Positions 40,751 through 51,861 of a DNA stretch of 64,000 nucleotides are shown here, in pieces (positions within the stretch are counted from its first letter, which is position 1; each line of letters opens with the position of its first letter). The notes below the pieces were generated by a model. The model saw only the letters and a list, made by a program, of their open reading frames with translations. It made no database searches and had not been told where the DNA came from. The position numbers and the translations under genes were made by a program. Source of the DNA: JANSYL01 sp963921255 (GTDB taxonomy: Bacteria; Pseudomonadota; Alphaproteobacteria; Rhodobacterales; Rhodobacteraceae); NCBI GenBank assembly GCA_963921255.3, contig CAWUEW020000001.1:682001-746000 (forward strand). The letters are read 5' to 3'.

Positions 40751-42757
40751 TCAATTCAGATGCTCAATAAGTCGCGAATGCCGGTCAAAGGCTTTGATCA
40801 ATGCCCCAAGATTAGGCAGTTCCGCCGCTTCAAGCATCGGGATCATCTTGCGGAACGCATCGCCCGTGCCGATGGCATCGCCGATTGCCGTGTGGCGATC
40901 CGCTTCGGGGATGACGATCGAAAGCCGGTCGCAGAGCGCATCGAGCGTGTGTTCGGCAGATTGGCCATAGAGGATGGCCGAGCACAGGACGGTGTCGAGG
41001 ATCGGTTGATCGAAGCGTTTGCCGATCTCGCGTTCGCGGCGGCGCAGGAAGGCCATGTCGAAGGGCGCGTTGTGGGCGACCAGAACGCAGCCCTCGGCGA
41101 AGCGGTGGAAGCGCGCCAGCGCCTCGCCCACGTCGGGGGCATCGGCCACCATCTCGTTCGTGATGTGGTGCACTTCTGTCGAGGCTGCGGGGATTTTGCG
41201 CCCCGGATTGACCAGCATGTCGAAGCGTTCGCCATCGACCAGCTTGCCATTGACCACGCGCACCGCCGCGATCTGGCACACCTCGTCCACCTGCGGGTTC
41301 AGGCCGGTGGTTTCGGTATCGAAGACGACGAAACTGAGCGAGGAGAGCGCGGCCTGCGCCAGATCGTCGGGGATCGCGGCATTCAACAGGTCGAAGTCAT
41401 AGAGCACGGACCGCATGGGACCGACGGGCTTGGGGTCGGCCATCGGAAGCGCGAAGCGCAACGCCACGCGGTTGGGGCCGGCGGGCTCAACGCTGAGGCG
41501 GGTGCCATGGCACCGCAGAACATCCTGACCGGCAAAGCGCACCATGCCGGGGGACAAGGGGGTTTCGAGCCATCCGTCGACATCCGCCGCCGCGGGGGCC
41601 GTGGCGTCGGCCTCTAGGCTGAGGACCGCGCAGTCCGGCGTTTCCGAGGCCAGCGTCAGGATCAGGCCCGAGGCCCCGGCGTTCGACCAATCCAGCGCCA
41701 GACGCTCCAACATGCGGGTGATCGCAAACCCGTCGCAGCGCAACCCGGTGTCGCCCAGATCGCAGCCAAGCGCGACCCCCTTGCGCCCGAGCCGTGCAGC
41801 CAGACCCGCGCCAAGGTCTTCGGCGCTGAGGTCTTCCATTGGCCACCACGCGGTGTCGGTCTGGGCTTTCTCAGTGGCGACATCTGCGCTGAGCGTGGAC
41901 AAGGCGGCCTTTGCGGGCGTGTCGGCGAGATCGGGCAGGGCCGTTTGCACACCGTCCAGAAGGCGGGTCAGGAGGTGATCGCGGGCGGCCAGCACCTCCA
42001 GATCGCCACTGACGTCGCGCAGGGTCAGGACGTAGCCCGGTTTGTCGGTTTCCTGGCCTTCCAGCCACAAAAGCCGCATCCGCGCCTCGAGCAGGCGCGC
42101 GCTGGCGCTGGTGCTGACGAGGATATCGGTACCCTCGTCCCCGCCCTTCGCGGCGAGGCGATCATAGGCCTGCTGAATGGGGCCCATGCGCAGCAAACCC
42201 GATACGGGGCGACCGAGCCCAAGCGCCTCGGTGTCTCCCAGAATGTCCCGGCTGTGCCCGTTGTAGAGGGCGATGTTGTGGGTGGGCGTGCAGAACATGA
42301 CGCCGTCAGGCACTTCGGCCAGCAGGGTTTCCAAGCGGGTCTTTTCGCTGTTGAGCCGCGCGGTTTCGCGCCCGACCGCCAGGGCCATGGCATTCCGGGT
42401 TTCCGTCAGGTTCGACGCGACGGCGGCGGCGGCCGGGGCCAGGTCGCCCAGGTAGCGCGCGGTGCGGTGGTCGATCCCGTCCTCGACGTCGGTGTGGGCG
42501 CGCGCGCGCATTTCGGCGGCAAGCCGTTCAACCGGCCGCGCGACATGTTCGTCAAACAGGACCCAGACCCATGTCGTCAGCCCCACAATCGCTAGAACGG
42601 CGACCGCGCCGGCGATGACAAAGGAACTGAGCGCGTGGTCTTCGCCCAGGCGAATGTATCCAAGGATCAGGCCCGACACGACCAGCGCCGACCCGCCAAG
42701 GGCCAGCAGGGCAAAGAACAGGAATATGCGCAGGCGCAGACTAAGATGGCTCAACAT
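40751..42757 (-). CDS. membrane-bound sensor-like protein fused to a DEDDh 3'-5' exonuclease
   Basis: A 668-residue protein. Two N-terminal TM helices (about 8-30 and 44-67) are followed by a HAMP-like stretch (EHVARPVERLAAEMRA), a PAS-like domain (about 140-240), and a region resembling a degenerate histidine kinase ATPase domain (GFAITRMLERLALDWSNAG). From about residue 475 comes an exonuclease of the DnaQ epsilon type: FDTETTGL (D480, E482), HHITNEMVADAP, AHNAPFDMAFL and HTAIGDAIGTGDAF. The ATG at 42757 has GAGGAGG upstream. It lies at the end of the acs cluster, where related gammaproteobacterial clusters carry a similar gene. The substrate is unknown; a nucleotide messenger is possible. 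Confidence 0.85.
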   Translation of the reverse strand: MLSHLSLRLRIFLFFALLALGGSALVVSGLILGYIRLGEDHALSSFVIAGAVAVLAIVGLTTWVWVLFDEHVARPVERLAAEMRARAHTDVEDGIDHRTARYLGDLAPAAAAVASNLTETRNAMALAVGRETARLNSEKTRLETLLAEVPDGVMFCTPTHNIALYNGHSRDILGDTEALGLGRPVSGLLRMGPIQQAYDRLAAKGGDEGTDILVSTSASARLLEARMRLLWLEGQETDKPGYVLTLRDVSGDLEVLAARDHLLTRLLDGVQTALPDLADTPAKAALSTLSADVATEKAQTDTAWWPMEDLSAEDLGAGLAARLGRKGVALGCDLGDTGLRCDGFAITRMLERLALDWSNAGASGLILTLASETPDCAVLSLEADATAPAAADVDGWLETPLSPGMVRFAGQDVLRCHGTRLSVEPAGPNRVALRFALPMADPKPVGPMRSVLYDFDLLNAAIPDDLAQAALSSLSFVVFDTETTGLNPQVDEVCQIAAVRVVNGKLVDGERFDMLVNPGRKIPAASTEVHHITNEMVADAPDVGEALARFHRFAEGCVLVAHNAPFDMAFLRRREREIGKRFDQPILDTVLCSAILYGQSAEHTLDALCDRLSIVIPEADRHTAIGDAIGTGDAFRKMIPMLEAAELPNLGALIKAFDRHSRLIEHLN

Positions 42758-42838
42758 CGCTTGGGGCCTCCTCTTGCCCCTGGATGGTTTTGCTGTGGTC
42801 CCGGGCGCGGTCGCGCATCGCAACCCGGAACACGTGGG

Positions 42839-43372
42839 TTAACTGCCGGTGACCTCCCCACCACAGACAGATGCAACGATCGGGTCGCCGTCGGCGACGT
42901 CGATCCAAGGGGCATTCACCGGCGCACCGGTGTCGCTGAATTCGGTATCGGGTCGAATTTCGGCCCGGCGGTTGGTTTCGCAATCAATCAGGTTGGGCAG
43001 CACCATCTGCGGCTGCCAGCGTTCCTGCCGGCGCAGCTGCACCACGAGGATGCCCGACCCTTCGACGGTTTCCGCCACTTCGGAGGGCGAATAGCTGACA
43101 AAGCCACGGACCCAAGGCCGGATGAACGTCCAGGGTTGGTACCAGGTTTGCTGCTGCCGTTCGGCCACGACGATCGTGTCCTCGGGCATGGTGCGCAGCA
43201 CGTTGGGGTACCAGCCGTATTCGGTGCCGACCGTCGCGGCCAGCATGGCCAGACCGGCGCAAATCGGGATCACGCCCTTGGGCAACCGCTGGCCCGAAAG
43301 CGAGCGCAGAAGCAGGCCGATCCCGGCTCCGGCGAAACCGGCCACGAGGGCAGTGAGAAGGCTCCAAAACAT
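42839..43372 (-). CDS. small membrane protein of unknown function (acs cluster)
   Basis: A 177-residue protein. Two N-terminal TM helices: FWSLLTALVAGFAGAGIGLLL and PKGVIPICAGLAMLAATVGT. The rest (about 60-177) is soluble and probably periplasmic, with WYQPWTFIRPWVRGFVSY and an acidic C-terminus with two cysteines. I do not recognise the family. It is positioned between the DUF294 gene (17 bp) and the exonuclease gene, so it belongs to the same transcription unit. Confidence 0.68.
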   Translation of the reverse strand: MFWSLLTALVAGFAGAGIGLLLRSLSGQRLPKGVIPICAGLAMLAATVGTEYGWYPNVLRTMPEDTIVVAERQQQTWYQPWTFIRPWVRGFVSYSPSEVAETVEGSGILVVQLRRQERWQPQMVLPNLIDCETNRRAEIRPDTEFSDTGAPVNAPWIDVADGDPIVASVCGGEVTGS

Positions 43373-43389
43373 AGGCGTCTAGTGTCCGT

Positions 43390-45204
43390 TCAGCTGAGGT
43401 ATCCGCCCCCGCGCGAGGCGGCGGCCGATTGCATGGTTTTGATCACGACAAACGCATCGCGCAGGTGGCTGCGTTCGAAATCCGACAGATCGGCGGGTGT
43501 CATGAAGTTGTCGGGCTTTTCGCCCCGCTTGATCTGGGCGGCCTGGTGTTCCAGGCGGGCCTCGGCGATCATGTCGTAGGCATCCAGCAGGTCGCGCCCG
43601 CCCCCGGGCGACACGGTGTTGGTGTCAATCGCCGCCAGCAGGCGCGCGCGGGTGTTGGCAGCGGTCAACTGACCGCGCAGGGCGTAGATGCGGCCCAGAT
43701 CCACGACCGGGACCACGCCGCTCATCTTCATGTCGATGGTGTTCTTGTGTTCGCCAGACCGCACGGTGGCAAAGCCGCGGAACATGCCGAGCGGCGGGGC
43801 GTGTTTCAGCGAATTGCTGGTCATATGCGCGACGAAGATCGAGTTAGAGGAGGCCGCGGCAAGCGTTTCTTCCTGCAGGTCGTCAAACAGCGTGTCGGTC
43901 CCGCCGATGGGGCGCAGGTCGAACATGACCGAGGCCAGCATCTGCGCCTCGGGGTTCGGGGTGTGAATCCAGCGCCGGAAGTAATCGCGCCAGACGCGCA
44001 GGGGCTGCCGCCATTTTGGGTTGGTCGCCATCATGTCGCCGGGGCAATAGAAATACCCGGCCTCGTCCAACCCGTCGGACACGAATTTGGCCAGTTCGGC
44101 GAAATAGGCGTCGTCGGCCTCGGTCGCGGCATCGTCGAGGATCAGGCAATTGTCCTGATCGCTGACGCCGGTTTGTTCCTGCCGCCCTTGGCTGCCACAG
44201 GCGAGCCACAGGTAGGGGACCGGGGGCGGTCCGAGCTTGGCTTCGGCCAGCGCCAGAAGGCGGCGCGTGGTGGCGTCGGCGATATCGGTGATCAGGCGCG
44301 TGACGACCTGATGGGGGTTCTGTGCGCCGACCAACTGCACCAGAAGCTCGGGGATCTTGTGCACGATCTTGGCCAGCGCCGCGGTGTCGTTTGCGGCCGC
44401 GATGTCCTGGATCAGCGCGGCGGATGACGTGGCCTGGAACCGGGTGAGGTCGGTCTGGGTCAGGATGCCGACCAGATCGCCGCCTTCGACGACGGGCATG
44501 TGCGTGATGCCCTTCTCGACCATCGTGTGCAGGACGTCAGCCACCAGTGCACTGGGGGGCAGCGTGGTGGGATCGGGGGTCATGATCCGCGACACCGGGA
44601 TATCGGGGGCCAGCCCTTCGGCCACCGCGCGGGACGTGATGTCGCCCGTGGTCAGGATGCCCCGGACCGCTTTGCCTTCGGCGGCAATGATGCAGGAGAC
44701 GTGGATTTCCCGCATCTTGCGCGCGGCGTCGATCAAGGGCGTGTCCGGTGTGCAGGTCAGGGGGTTCGGGGTCATCAGATCGGCCAGCGCGATCGTGGTG
44801 ATATCCTGTTTGCGGGCGGCGGCGGGGCGCGTGCGATCGAAAAAGCGCAGGATGCGCGGATGATCAGCGACAAGCGCGTGGAAGGTGTCGGCCGGGATTG
44901 CCAGAAGGCGGCTGTCCTCGGACGCGGTGGCGGTCACGACGCCGACGCCATCCTTCATCAGGCTGCGTTCGCCGAAGGAGTTCTTGGGCCCGAGGATCGA
45001 GAGCGTTTCATCGGTCGCGTCGGTGATGTCGATGCGCCCGTCGATGATCAGATAGAGCGCCTCAACCGGTTGCCCGTGTTCGAACACGGTGTCGCCTGTC
45101 TTGACCTCGATGATGTCTACGGAAGCGGCCAGCCCCGCGATTTCGTCGGCCGACAGCGCATCGTAGGGATGCGATTGCGATAGGACGGAGACGAAATCGG
45201 TCAT
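43390..45204 (-). CDS. cNMP-binding / CBS / DUF294 nucleotidyltransferase-like signalling protein
   Basis: A 604-residue protein. A cyclic-nucleotide-binding domain comes first (about 10-125, with FEHGQPVEALYLIIDGRIDI), then a CBS pair (about 140-270: LMTPNPLTCTPDTPLIDAARK, then RIMTPDPTTLPPSALVADVL). The DUF294 nucleotidyltransferase domain has GSQGR (337-341) and SDQDN (348-352), which supplies the acidic metal ligands. A DUF294 C-terminal helical domain ends the protein. This architecture occurs next to DUF4212/SLC5 symporters and acs in many proteobacteria, suggesting control of acetate use, with AMP-type ligands likely for the CBS pair. Reaction not known. Confidence 0.9.
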   Translation of the reverse strand: MTDFVSVLSQSHPYDALSADEIAGLAASVDIIEVKTGDTVFEHGQPVEALYLIIDGRIDITDATDETLSILGPKNSFGERSLMKDGVGVVTATASEDSRLLAIPADTFHALVADHPRILRFFDRTRPAAARKQDITTIALADLMTPNPLTCTPDTPLIDAARKMREIHVSCIIAAEGKAVRGILTTGDITSRAVAEGLAPDIPVSRIMTPDPTTLPPSALVADVLHTMVEKGITHMPVVEGGDLVGILTQTDLTRFQATSSAALIQDIAAANDTAALAKIVHKIPELLVQLVGAQNPHQVVTRLITDIADATTRRLLALAEAKLGPPPVPYLWLACGSQGRQEQTGVSDQDNCLILDDAATEADDAYFAELAKFVSDGLDEAGYFYCPGDMMATNPKWRQPLRVWRDYFRRWIHTPNPEAQMLASVMFDLRPIGGTDTLFDDLQEETLAAASSNSIFVAHMTSNSLKHAPPLGMFRGFATVRSGEHKNTIDMKMSGVVPVVDLGRIYALRGQLTAANTRARLLAAIDTNTVSPGGGRDLLDAYDMIAEARLEHQAAQIKRGEKPDNFMTPADLSDFERSHLRDAFVVIKTMQSAAASRGGGYLS

Positions 45205-45224
45205 GATGGGCGGGTCCGATCAAG

Positions 45225-45257
45225 AAAAAGGCGCACCCCGAAGGGTCGGGATGCGCC
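45225..45257 (-). terminator. intrinsic terminator after the symporter gene
   Basis: On the minus strand GGCGCATCCCGA and TCGGGGTGCGCC form a near-perfect stem, followed by TTTTTC. It lies about 55 bp past the symporter stop and before the DUF294 start, so the last three genes are expected to be expressed at a lower level or from their own promoter. Confidence 0.82.
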
Positions 45258-45311
45258 GGGTGTTTGGCCAGAGCCCGCGGTGTCGCAGGCTCTGGGAAAC
45301 CGGTCCGTCGA

Positions 45312-47096
45312 TTAGTGGTCGACGGCTGCGCCGGCGCCGCGCGGAATGCGGACGCTTTCGACGAGATCCTGGATCTCCTTCGGCGGAGCGGCGGTGGCGT
45401 TGGACACCAGGTAAGCCACACCGAAGTTGAACAGTGCACCGATCGGGCCGAAGTGTGTCGGCGGGATGCCGAACAGGTACTGGCTCGAGTCAAGCATGTT
45501 CGTGCCCGGGATGAAGAACCAACCCAGATAGGTGAACAGGTACAGACAGGTCGTGATCAGACCAGCCAGCATACCAGCGATCGCCCCGGCGGAGTTCATC
45601 CGCTTGGAGAAGATCCCCATCATCAGCGTCGGGAACAGTGTTGCTGCCGCCAGACCGAAGGCCAGCGCCACAACCTGCGCCGCGAAGCCCGGCGGGTTCA
45701 GACCCAGATAGGTTGCCAAGGCGATTGCACCGGCCATCGAGATCCGGGCAGCGAGGAGTTCCCCACCTTCCGTGATGGACGGATTGATCACCGACTTGAT
45801 CAAGTCGTGTGACACCGCCGAGGAGATGGCCAGAAGCAGACCCGCCGCAGTCGACAGGGCGGCCGCCAGACCACCGGCAGCGATCAGCGCGATCACCCAA
45901 CCCGGCAGCTGTGCGATTTCCGGGTTTGCCAGCACGAGGATGTCACGGTTGAAGGTGACAAGTTCGTTGCCTTCCAGGCCGTTGGCTTCACCGAATGCTG
46001 CACCGGCTTCCGAACCCGAGTTGTAGTACTGGATCCGGCCGTCGCCGTTCAGGTCTTCAACACCAAGCAGGCCGGTGACCTCCCAGGTGCGGAACCAATC
46101 GGGCAGCTCGTCTGCTGCAACCGCTTCGCCCTGCACACCTTCGGGCCACATGGTGGTGATGATGTTCAGACGCGCCATGGCACCAACCGCAGGTGCGGTG
46201 AGGTACAGCAGTGCGATGAACACCAGCGCCCAACCAGCCGACCAACGTGCGTCGGCCACTTTCGGCACGGTGAAGAAGCGGATGATCACGTGGGGAAGAC
46301 CCGCGGTACCGATCATCAGCGACAGGGTGTAGAGCGCCATCAGCCACTGGTTGGTGGTTGCCGTGTACTCGTTGAAGCCAAGATCGGTCAGCAGACCGTC
46401 CAGCGTCGTGAGCAGCGGAACACCAGCTACAACGCCACCCGGCAGACCTTCGTTCATGCTCGAGAACAGGCCCAGACCCGGGATCGGGTTGCCGGTCAGC
46501 TCGAGCGAGATGAAGATTGCAGGAATGGTGTAGGCGGTGATCAGAACGCAGTACTGCGCCACCTGCGTGTAGGTGATGCCTTTCATCCCGCCGAGAACGG
46601 CGTAGACGAAAACAACGCCCGACGCGATGAACAGACCCGTGTCACGCTCCACTTCCAGGAAGCGCGAGAAGGCCACGCCTGCGCCCGACATCTGGCCGAT
46701 CACGTAGGTGATCGAGATGACGAGCAGACAGATCACGGCAACGACGCGTGCGGTCTGGCTGTAGTAACGGTCGCCCACGAACTCCGGCACGGTGTATTTG
46801 CCGAACTTCCGCAGGTACGGTGCGAGCAGCATGGCCATAAGCACGTAGCCACCCGTCCAACCCATCAGGAAGAGCGAGTTGTTGTAGCCGACAAAGGCGA
46901 TGAGGCCTGCCATCGAGATGAACGATGCGGCCGACATCCAGTCCGCAGCGGTCGCCATCCCGTTGACGACGGGGTTCACACCCCGGCCAGCGGCGTAGAA
47001 TTCAGATGTGGAACCCGCGCGGGCCCAAATCGCGATACCGAAGTAGAGCGCAAACGACAGCCCCACGACGATAATATTTAGTGTTGTTTGATCCAT
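45312..47096 (-). CDS. sodium:solute symporter (SLC5, VC_2705/ActP-like subfamily)
   Basis: A 594-residue transporter with about 13 TM helices. SSS motifs include GRGVNPVVNGMATAADWMSAASF, YTVPEFVGDRYYS, VLGGMKGITYTQVAQYCVLI and GLPHVIIRFFTVP. It differs from ActP in an inserted loop (about 330-385) with EDLNGDGRIQYYN. Together with the small DUF4212 protein upstream it forms the two-part symporter common next to acs; the substrate is likely acetate or a related short monocarboxylate. The DUF4212 gene ends 15 bp upstream. Confidence 0.92.
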   Translation of the reverse strand: MDQTTLNIIVVGLSFALYFGIAIWARAGSTSEFYAAGRGVNPVVNGMATAADWMSAASFISMAGLIAFVGYNNSLFLMGWTGGYVLMAMLLAPYLRKFGKYTVPEFVGDRYYSQTARVVAVICLLVISITYVIGQMSGAGVAFSRFLEVERDTGLFIASGVVFVYAVLGGMKGITYTQVAQYCVLITAYTIPAIFISLELTGNPIPGLGLFSSMNEGLPGGVVAGVPLLTTLDGLLTDLGFNEYTATTNQWLMALYTLSLMIGTAGLPHVIIRFFTVPKVADARWSAGWALVFIALLYLTAPAVGAMARLNIITTMWPEGVQGEAVAADELPDWFRTWEVTGLLGVEDLNGDGRIQYYNSGSEAGAAFGEANGLEGNELVTFNRDILVLANPEIAQLPGWVIALIAAGGLAAALSTAAGLLLAISSAVSHDLIKSVINPSITEGGELLAARISMAGAIALATYLGLNPPGFAAQVVALAFGLAAATLFPTLMMGIFSKRMNSAGAIAGMLAGLITTCLYLFTYLGWFFIPGTNMLDSSQYLFGIPPTHFGPIGALFNFGVAYLVSNATAAPPKEIQDLVESVRIPRGAGAAVDH

Positions 47097-47111
47097 GGTT
47101 TGGTCTGTCCC

Positions 47112-47369
47112 TTACTCGTCCACGCCATGTTCTTTGTCGATCGAGTTCATACGCATTGCGTAGAAGAAGATCAGGAACAAGAAGACGAGGATCGATCCCT
47201 GCTGGGCAAACCAAAAGCCCAGGTCGGTTCCGCCCACTGCGATGCCGCTGATCAGCGGACGCAGCAGAATTGCGAAGCCATACGAAGCCAACGCCCAGAT
47301 CACCAAGCAAATGGTGACCAGACGAATGTTCGCAGACCAGTACGCGTTGTTGTCAGAATTGTCTGCCAT
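47112..47369 (-). CDS. DUF4212 small membrane subunit of the symporter
   Basis: An 85-residue protein with two TM helices and the features WSANIRLVTICLVIWALASYGFAIL, FWFAQQGSILVFLFLIFFYAMRM and DKEHGVDE at the end. DUF4212 proteins precede VC_2705-type symporters and are thought to act as a small subunit. The 15-bp gap makes it co-transcribed with the symporter. Confidence 0.92.
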   Translation of the reverse strand: MADNSDNNAYWSANIRLVTICLVIWALASYGFAILLRPLISGIAVGGTDLGFWFAQQGSILVFLFLIFFYAMRMNSIDKEHGVDE

Positions 47370-47427
47370 TCTGTACTCCCTTCGAAGGTTCTTGCCTGCC
47401 GACCCCTCCTTGGCCCGGCCTGCAAAT

Positions 47428-47465
47428 ATTTGTCGGCGCCCCCTTGGTTGGAGGCGCCGACAAAT
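47428..47465. terminator. large hairpin between adk and DUF4212
   Basis: Perfect 13-bp arms ATTTGTCGGCGCC / GGCGCCGACAAAT with a 12-nt loop, 4 bp after the adk stop. There is no T-tract, so it may be a processing or stabilising element rather than a full terminator. Confidence 0.55.
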
Positions 47466-47468
47466 CGG

Positions 47469-48158
47469 TTAGGCGTCCGTGAGCGGGCTCACGATCGCGT
47501 TCATTTGGCCCGCGATCTCAGCGATATCGCCCATGGCGGGGATTTCGGTGAGGCTGCCGCGGGCGGCGTAGTAGTCGATGAGCGGCGCGGTGTCGGCGTG
47601 GTAGGCCGACAGGCGCGTACGCACCGTTTCTGCATTGTCGTCGGCACGGCGTTTCATCTCCGTGCTTCCGCACTTGTCGCAAACGCCCTCAACGGCCGGT
47701 TGCTTGAAGCTGTCGTGATAGCCTTCGCCGCAGTTGGCGCAGGTGTAGCGGCCCGAAACCCGCTCAACCATCGCCTCGTCATCGACCTTGAGGCTGATGA
47801 CGGCGTCGATCTGCTGATCGCGTTCGGCCAGCAGGGCATCCAGCGCCTCGGCCTGGGCCGCGGTGCGCGGAAACCCGTCGAGGATGGTGCCTGCGGCAAC
47901 ATCCGGCTGGTCCAGCCGTTCCTTCAGGACGGCAAGCACGATCTCATCCGAGACCAGTTCGCCCTTTTCCATGACCGCCTTGGCGGCCAGACCGGCCTCT
48001 GTGCCCGCCGCCACGGCGCCACGCAGAAGATCGCCGGTGGACAGTTGGACGAGGCCAAAGCGCTCTTCCAGCATGCGGGCCTGGGTGCCCTTCCCGGCGC
48101 CCGGAGGCCCGAGAAGGATCAGGTTGACGGCGCGGGTGGCAGTGTCGAGATCTTTCAT
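47469..48158 (-). CDS. adk: adenylate kinase
   Basis: A 229-residue kinase for AMP + ATP = 2 ADP. The P-loop is ILLGPPGAGKGT (14-25), then STGDLLRGAVA, GFPRTAAQAEALD and a LID with four cysteines (CANCGEGYH and CDKCGS), the zinc-binding type. I used the ATG at 48158 (MKDLDT); a GTG at 48170 overlapping the acs stop is possible. The place after acs is telling: acetyl-CoA synthesis releases AMP, which this enzyme recycles. Whether another adk exists in the ribosomal protein cluster cannot be seen from here. Confidence 0.95.
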   Translation of the reverse strand: MKDLDTATRAVNLILLGPPGAGKGTQARMLEERFGLVQLSTGDLLRGAVAAGTEAGLAAKAVMEKGELVSDEIVLAVLKERLDQPDVAAGTILDGFPRTAAQAEALDALLAERDQQIDAVISLKVDDEAMVERVSGRYTCANCGEGYHDSFKQPAVEGVCDKCGSTEMKRRADDNAETVRTRLSAYHADTAPLIDYYAARGSLTEIPAMGDIAEIAGQMNAIVSPLTDA

Positions 48159-48166
48159 CACACCGC

Positions 48167-50125
<1,959 letters not shown>

Positions 50126-50741
50126 TGGGCTGACACACAACAACAGGGCGCGGGCCCATTGAGCTGGGTCGCGTGGTCAGCCTGATCTGCCCGGGTCTGG
50201 CCAGACATGTGCCAGGTGGGCGCCGGTGCCCCGAACCGGGGCGATGAAAAGGGTGGTTAGCCTCCCCCAACCCGACTGGGTCTCCGCGATGATCGAAAGC
50301 CGAACCCTGTCCTCCGTCGGCTTCTGGTCGCGGGTCGAACCCGGTCTTTGCCACGTTGCCTGGTGCAGGTTTCTGCGCAACGAGACGTGGGCAAAACATG
50401 ACATTTTGCGATGCCGATCAGAACATCTTCCTCAGAGGATTGGATTTTTTTGTAAACAAATTTCTATCTACGTCGCAGAAATTGTAAAGTAATTTACAAA
50501 TAGCTCTGAACCCCCTTATTTCATTGAGGGATTTTTTCACCCGAAACGGGTCACTGCGGCAGGCGGTCACACGCAATTTCTGCGGTGCGGCGGGGGTCGA
50601 AATGCATCTTTACGTTGAAATGTCGCAGGCGCGATCCATGCGCCCGAGAGGAATCGGGTCCGTGCACGGCGGGTCCGGCGTCAGCCCCGCTTGTCATCCC
50701 ACCGTCAGGTGAAATCGACAGGTGACCCCGGCAGGGGGCGC
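50126..50741. other. acs upstream region, AT-rich, with candidate operators
   Basis: No gene seen. The AT-rich stretch 50400-50540 contains a perfect palindrome TTGTAAA-GTAA-TTTACAA (50482-50499) and a related TTTGT-AA-ACAAA (50449-50460). They are similar in shape to TTTGCAAA-type sites of short-chain fatty acid regulators (RamB/ScfR/PccR), but differ in sequence. They are more than 320 bp from acs, so a long leader or a distant promoter would be needed. A short ORF on the plus strand here is not supported. Confidence 0.45.
50482..50499. promoter_or_regulatory. palindrome TTGTAAA-N4-TTTACAA, candidate operator
   Basis: An 18-bp perfect inverted repeat in the acs upstream region, with a similar partial site 22 bp away. 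The regulator is unknown. Confidence 0.4.
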
Positions 50742-51758
50742 TCAGGCCCGGCCTGGGCTGGCCGGTGGGGGCGGCATTTGCTGGGCCTGGGCGATGACAT
50801 CGACCCCCATCTGGCGCAGCAGGTGGACATAGTCGAGGAGCACCCAGTTCTCGGCGATGGTGCCGTCCGCACAGCGATAGAAATCCATAACCCGCAGCGT
50901 GAGGGGCTTTCCGGTGGCCGGCACACCCAGATACGGGCCCTGGTGCGTCATTGTCATGGAGGGCCAGCCCGAGACGGCCGCATAGTCGCCATCGCCGATC
51001 CGGCAGTAGTGGTTGCCGCCCTGGCGGTCCGGGAACGCGCGCAAAAACTCGGCCCGGTGATGGTCGACAAATCCCTGCCACCCGCTGGTGGATCCGATCC
51101 CGCCCGGCCCGTACCACATGAAATCCTTGTGCCAGAGCCCGTGTTCCCCGGTCTGATAGTCGGAGCCGTAGGTTTCCGGGTCATAGATGTGCAGCCCGTC
51201 CAGCATCCGTTCGACCACCGACAGGGAATCCGCTCCGCGTGCCCGGTTCGTGGGGCAAACGCCATCCAATGTCAGGGGGGCGGGGAACATCACCGGTGAG
51301 CCGTAATGCGGCGGCAGCGGATAGCGTCCGGTCTCGTGCATCAGATGCAGCAGGTCGACGATGATCCGCGCCTGGGTGATCTGGTTGTCCTCGATCCGGT
51401 AGAACTCACCAAACCGGATGAAGGCCAGGAGCGTGCTGGCGGGGACGCCGAACAATGCCTCGACGAAGATGCCGGAGGCATGGGACACCGTGGCCAGCCA
51501 TTCCCCACCCTCGGCGCGGATGTTTTGACCCGCGAACAACATGAGGTCGCGGCGCTGCCGGTGCCGGAGGGCTTGCCGCAGGGGCCGGTAGAACCCTGCG
51601 ACGATGGGGTCGGGGCCCACGAGCGTACCAATCGGGTCGGACATATCGAACAGGGCGTCCGGTGCGATATGCGTTGCCGCGAAGCGGTCCAGCACTGCAT
51701 CCTCCACCGTCAGAAATCCGGCCAGAACGGTTTGGAAATGTGCACGATCCAAGGTCAT
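50742..51758 (-). CDS. tandem NTF2/SnoaL-like protein
   Basis: A 338-residue soluble protein that looks like two NTF2-like domains in tandem. The first (about 1-155) includes FLTVEDAVLDRFAATHI and FIRFGEFYRIEDNQITQARI; the second (about 180-320) includes HGLWHKDFMWYGPGGIGSTS and VMDFYRCADGTIAENWVLLD. SnoaL-like folds include hydrolases, isomerases and cyclases; the substrate is unknown. The ATG at 51758 is the first in a good context, and the longer frame upstream is antisense. It lies 103 bp downstream of a LysR gene on the same strand. Confidence 0.78.
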   Translation of the reverse strand: MTLDRAHFQTVLAGFLTVEDAVLDRFAATHIAPDALFDMSDPIGTLVGPDPIVAGFYRPLRQALRHRQRRDLMLFAGQNIRAEGGEWLATVSHASGIFVEALFGVPASTLLAFIRFGEFYRIEDNQITQARIIVDLLHLMHETGRYPLPPHYGSPVMFPAPLTLDGVCPTNRARGADSLSVVERMLDGLHIYDPETYGSDYQTGEHGLWHKDFMWYGPGGIGSTSGWQGFVDHHRAEFLRAFPDRQGGNHYCRIGDGDYAAVSGWPSMTMTHQGPYLGVPATGKPLTLRVMDFYRCADGTIAENWVLLDYVHLLRQMGVDVIAQAQQMPPPPASPGRA

Positions 51759-51861
51759 GTGAAACTCACCACGTTGATGTCCGGCTGCCACGTTTGCCGA
51801 ATTCGCGCGGGGATGCCAGTTGAATTTGCAAACGCATGCAACTTGCGGGTCGGGCCGGACC

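Noticed and set aside
50524..50712. 62-residue plus-strand ORF upstream of the NTF2-like gene
   Set aside because: No ribosome-binding site or family resemblance; region looks regulatory.
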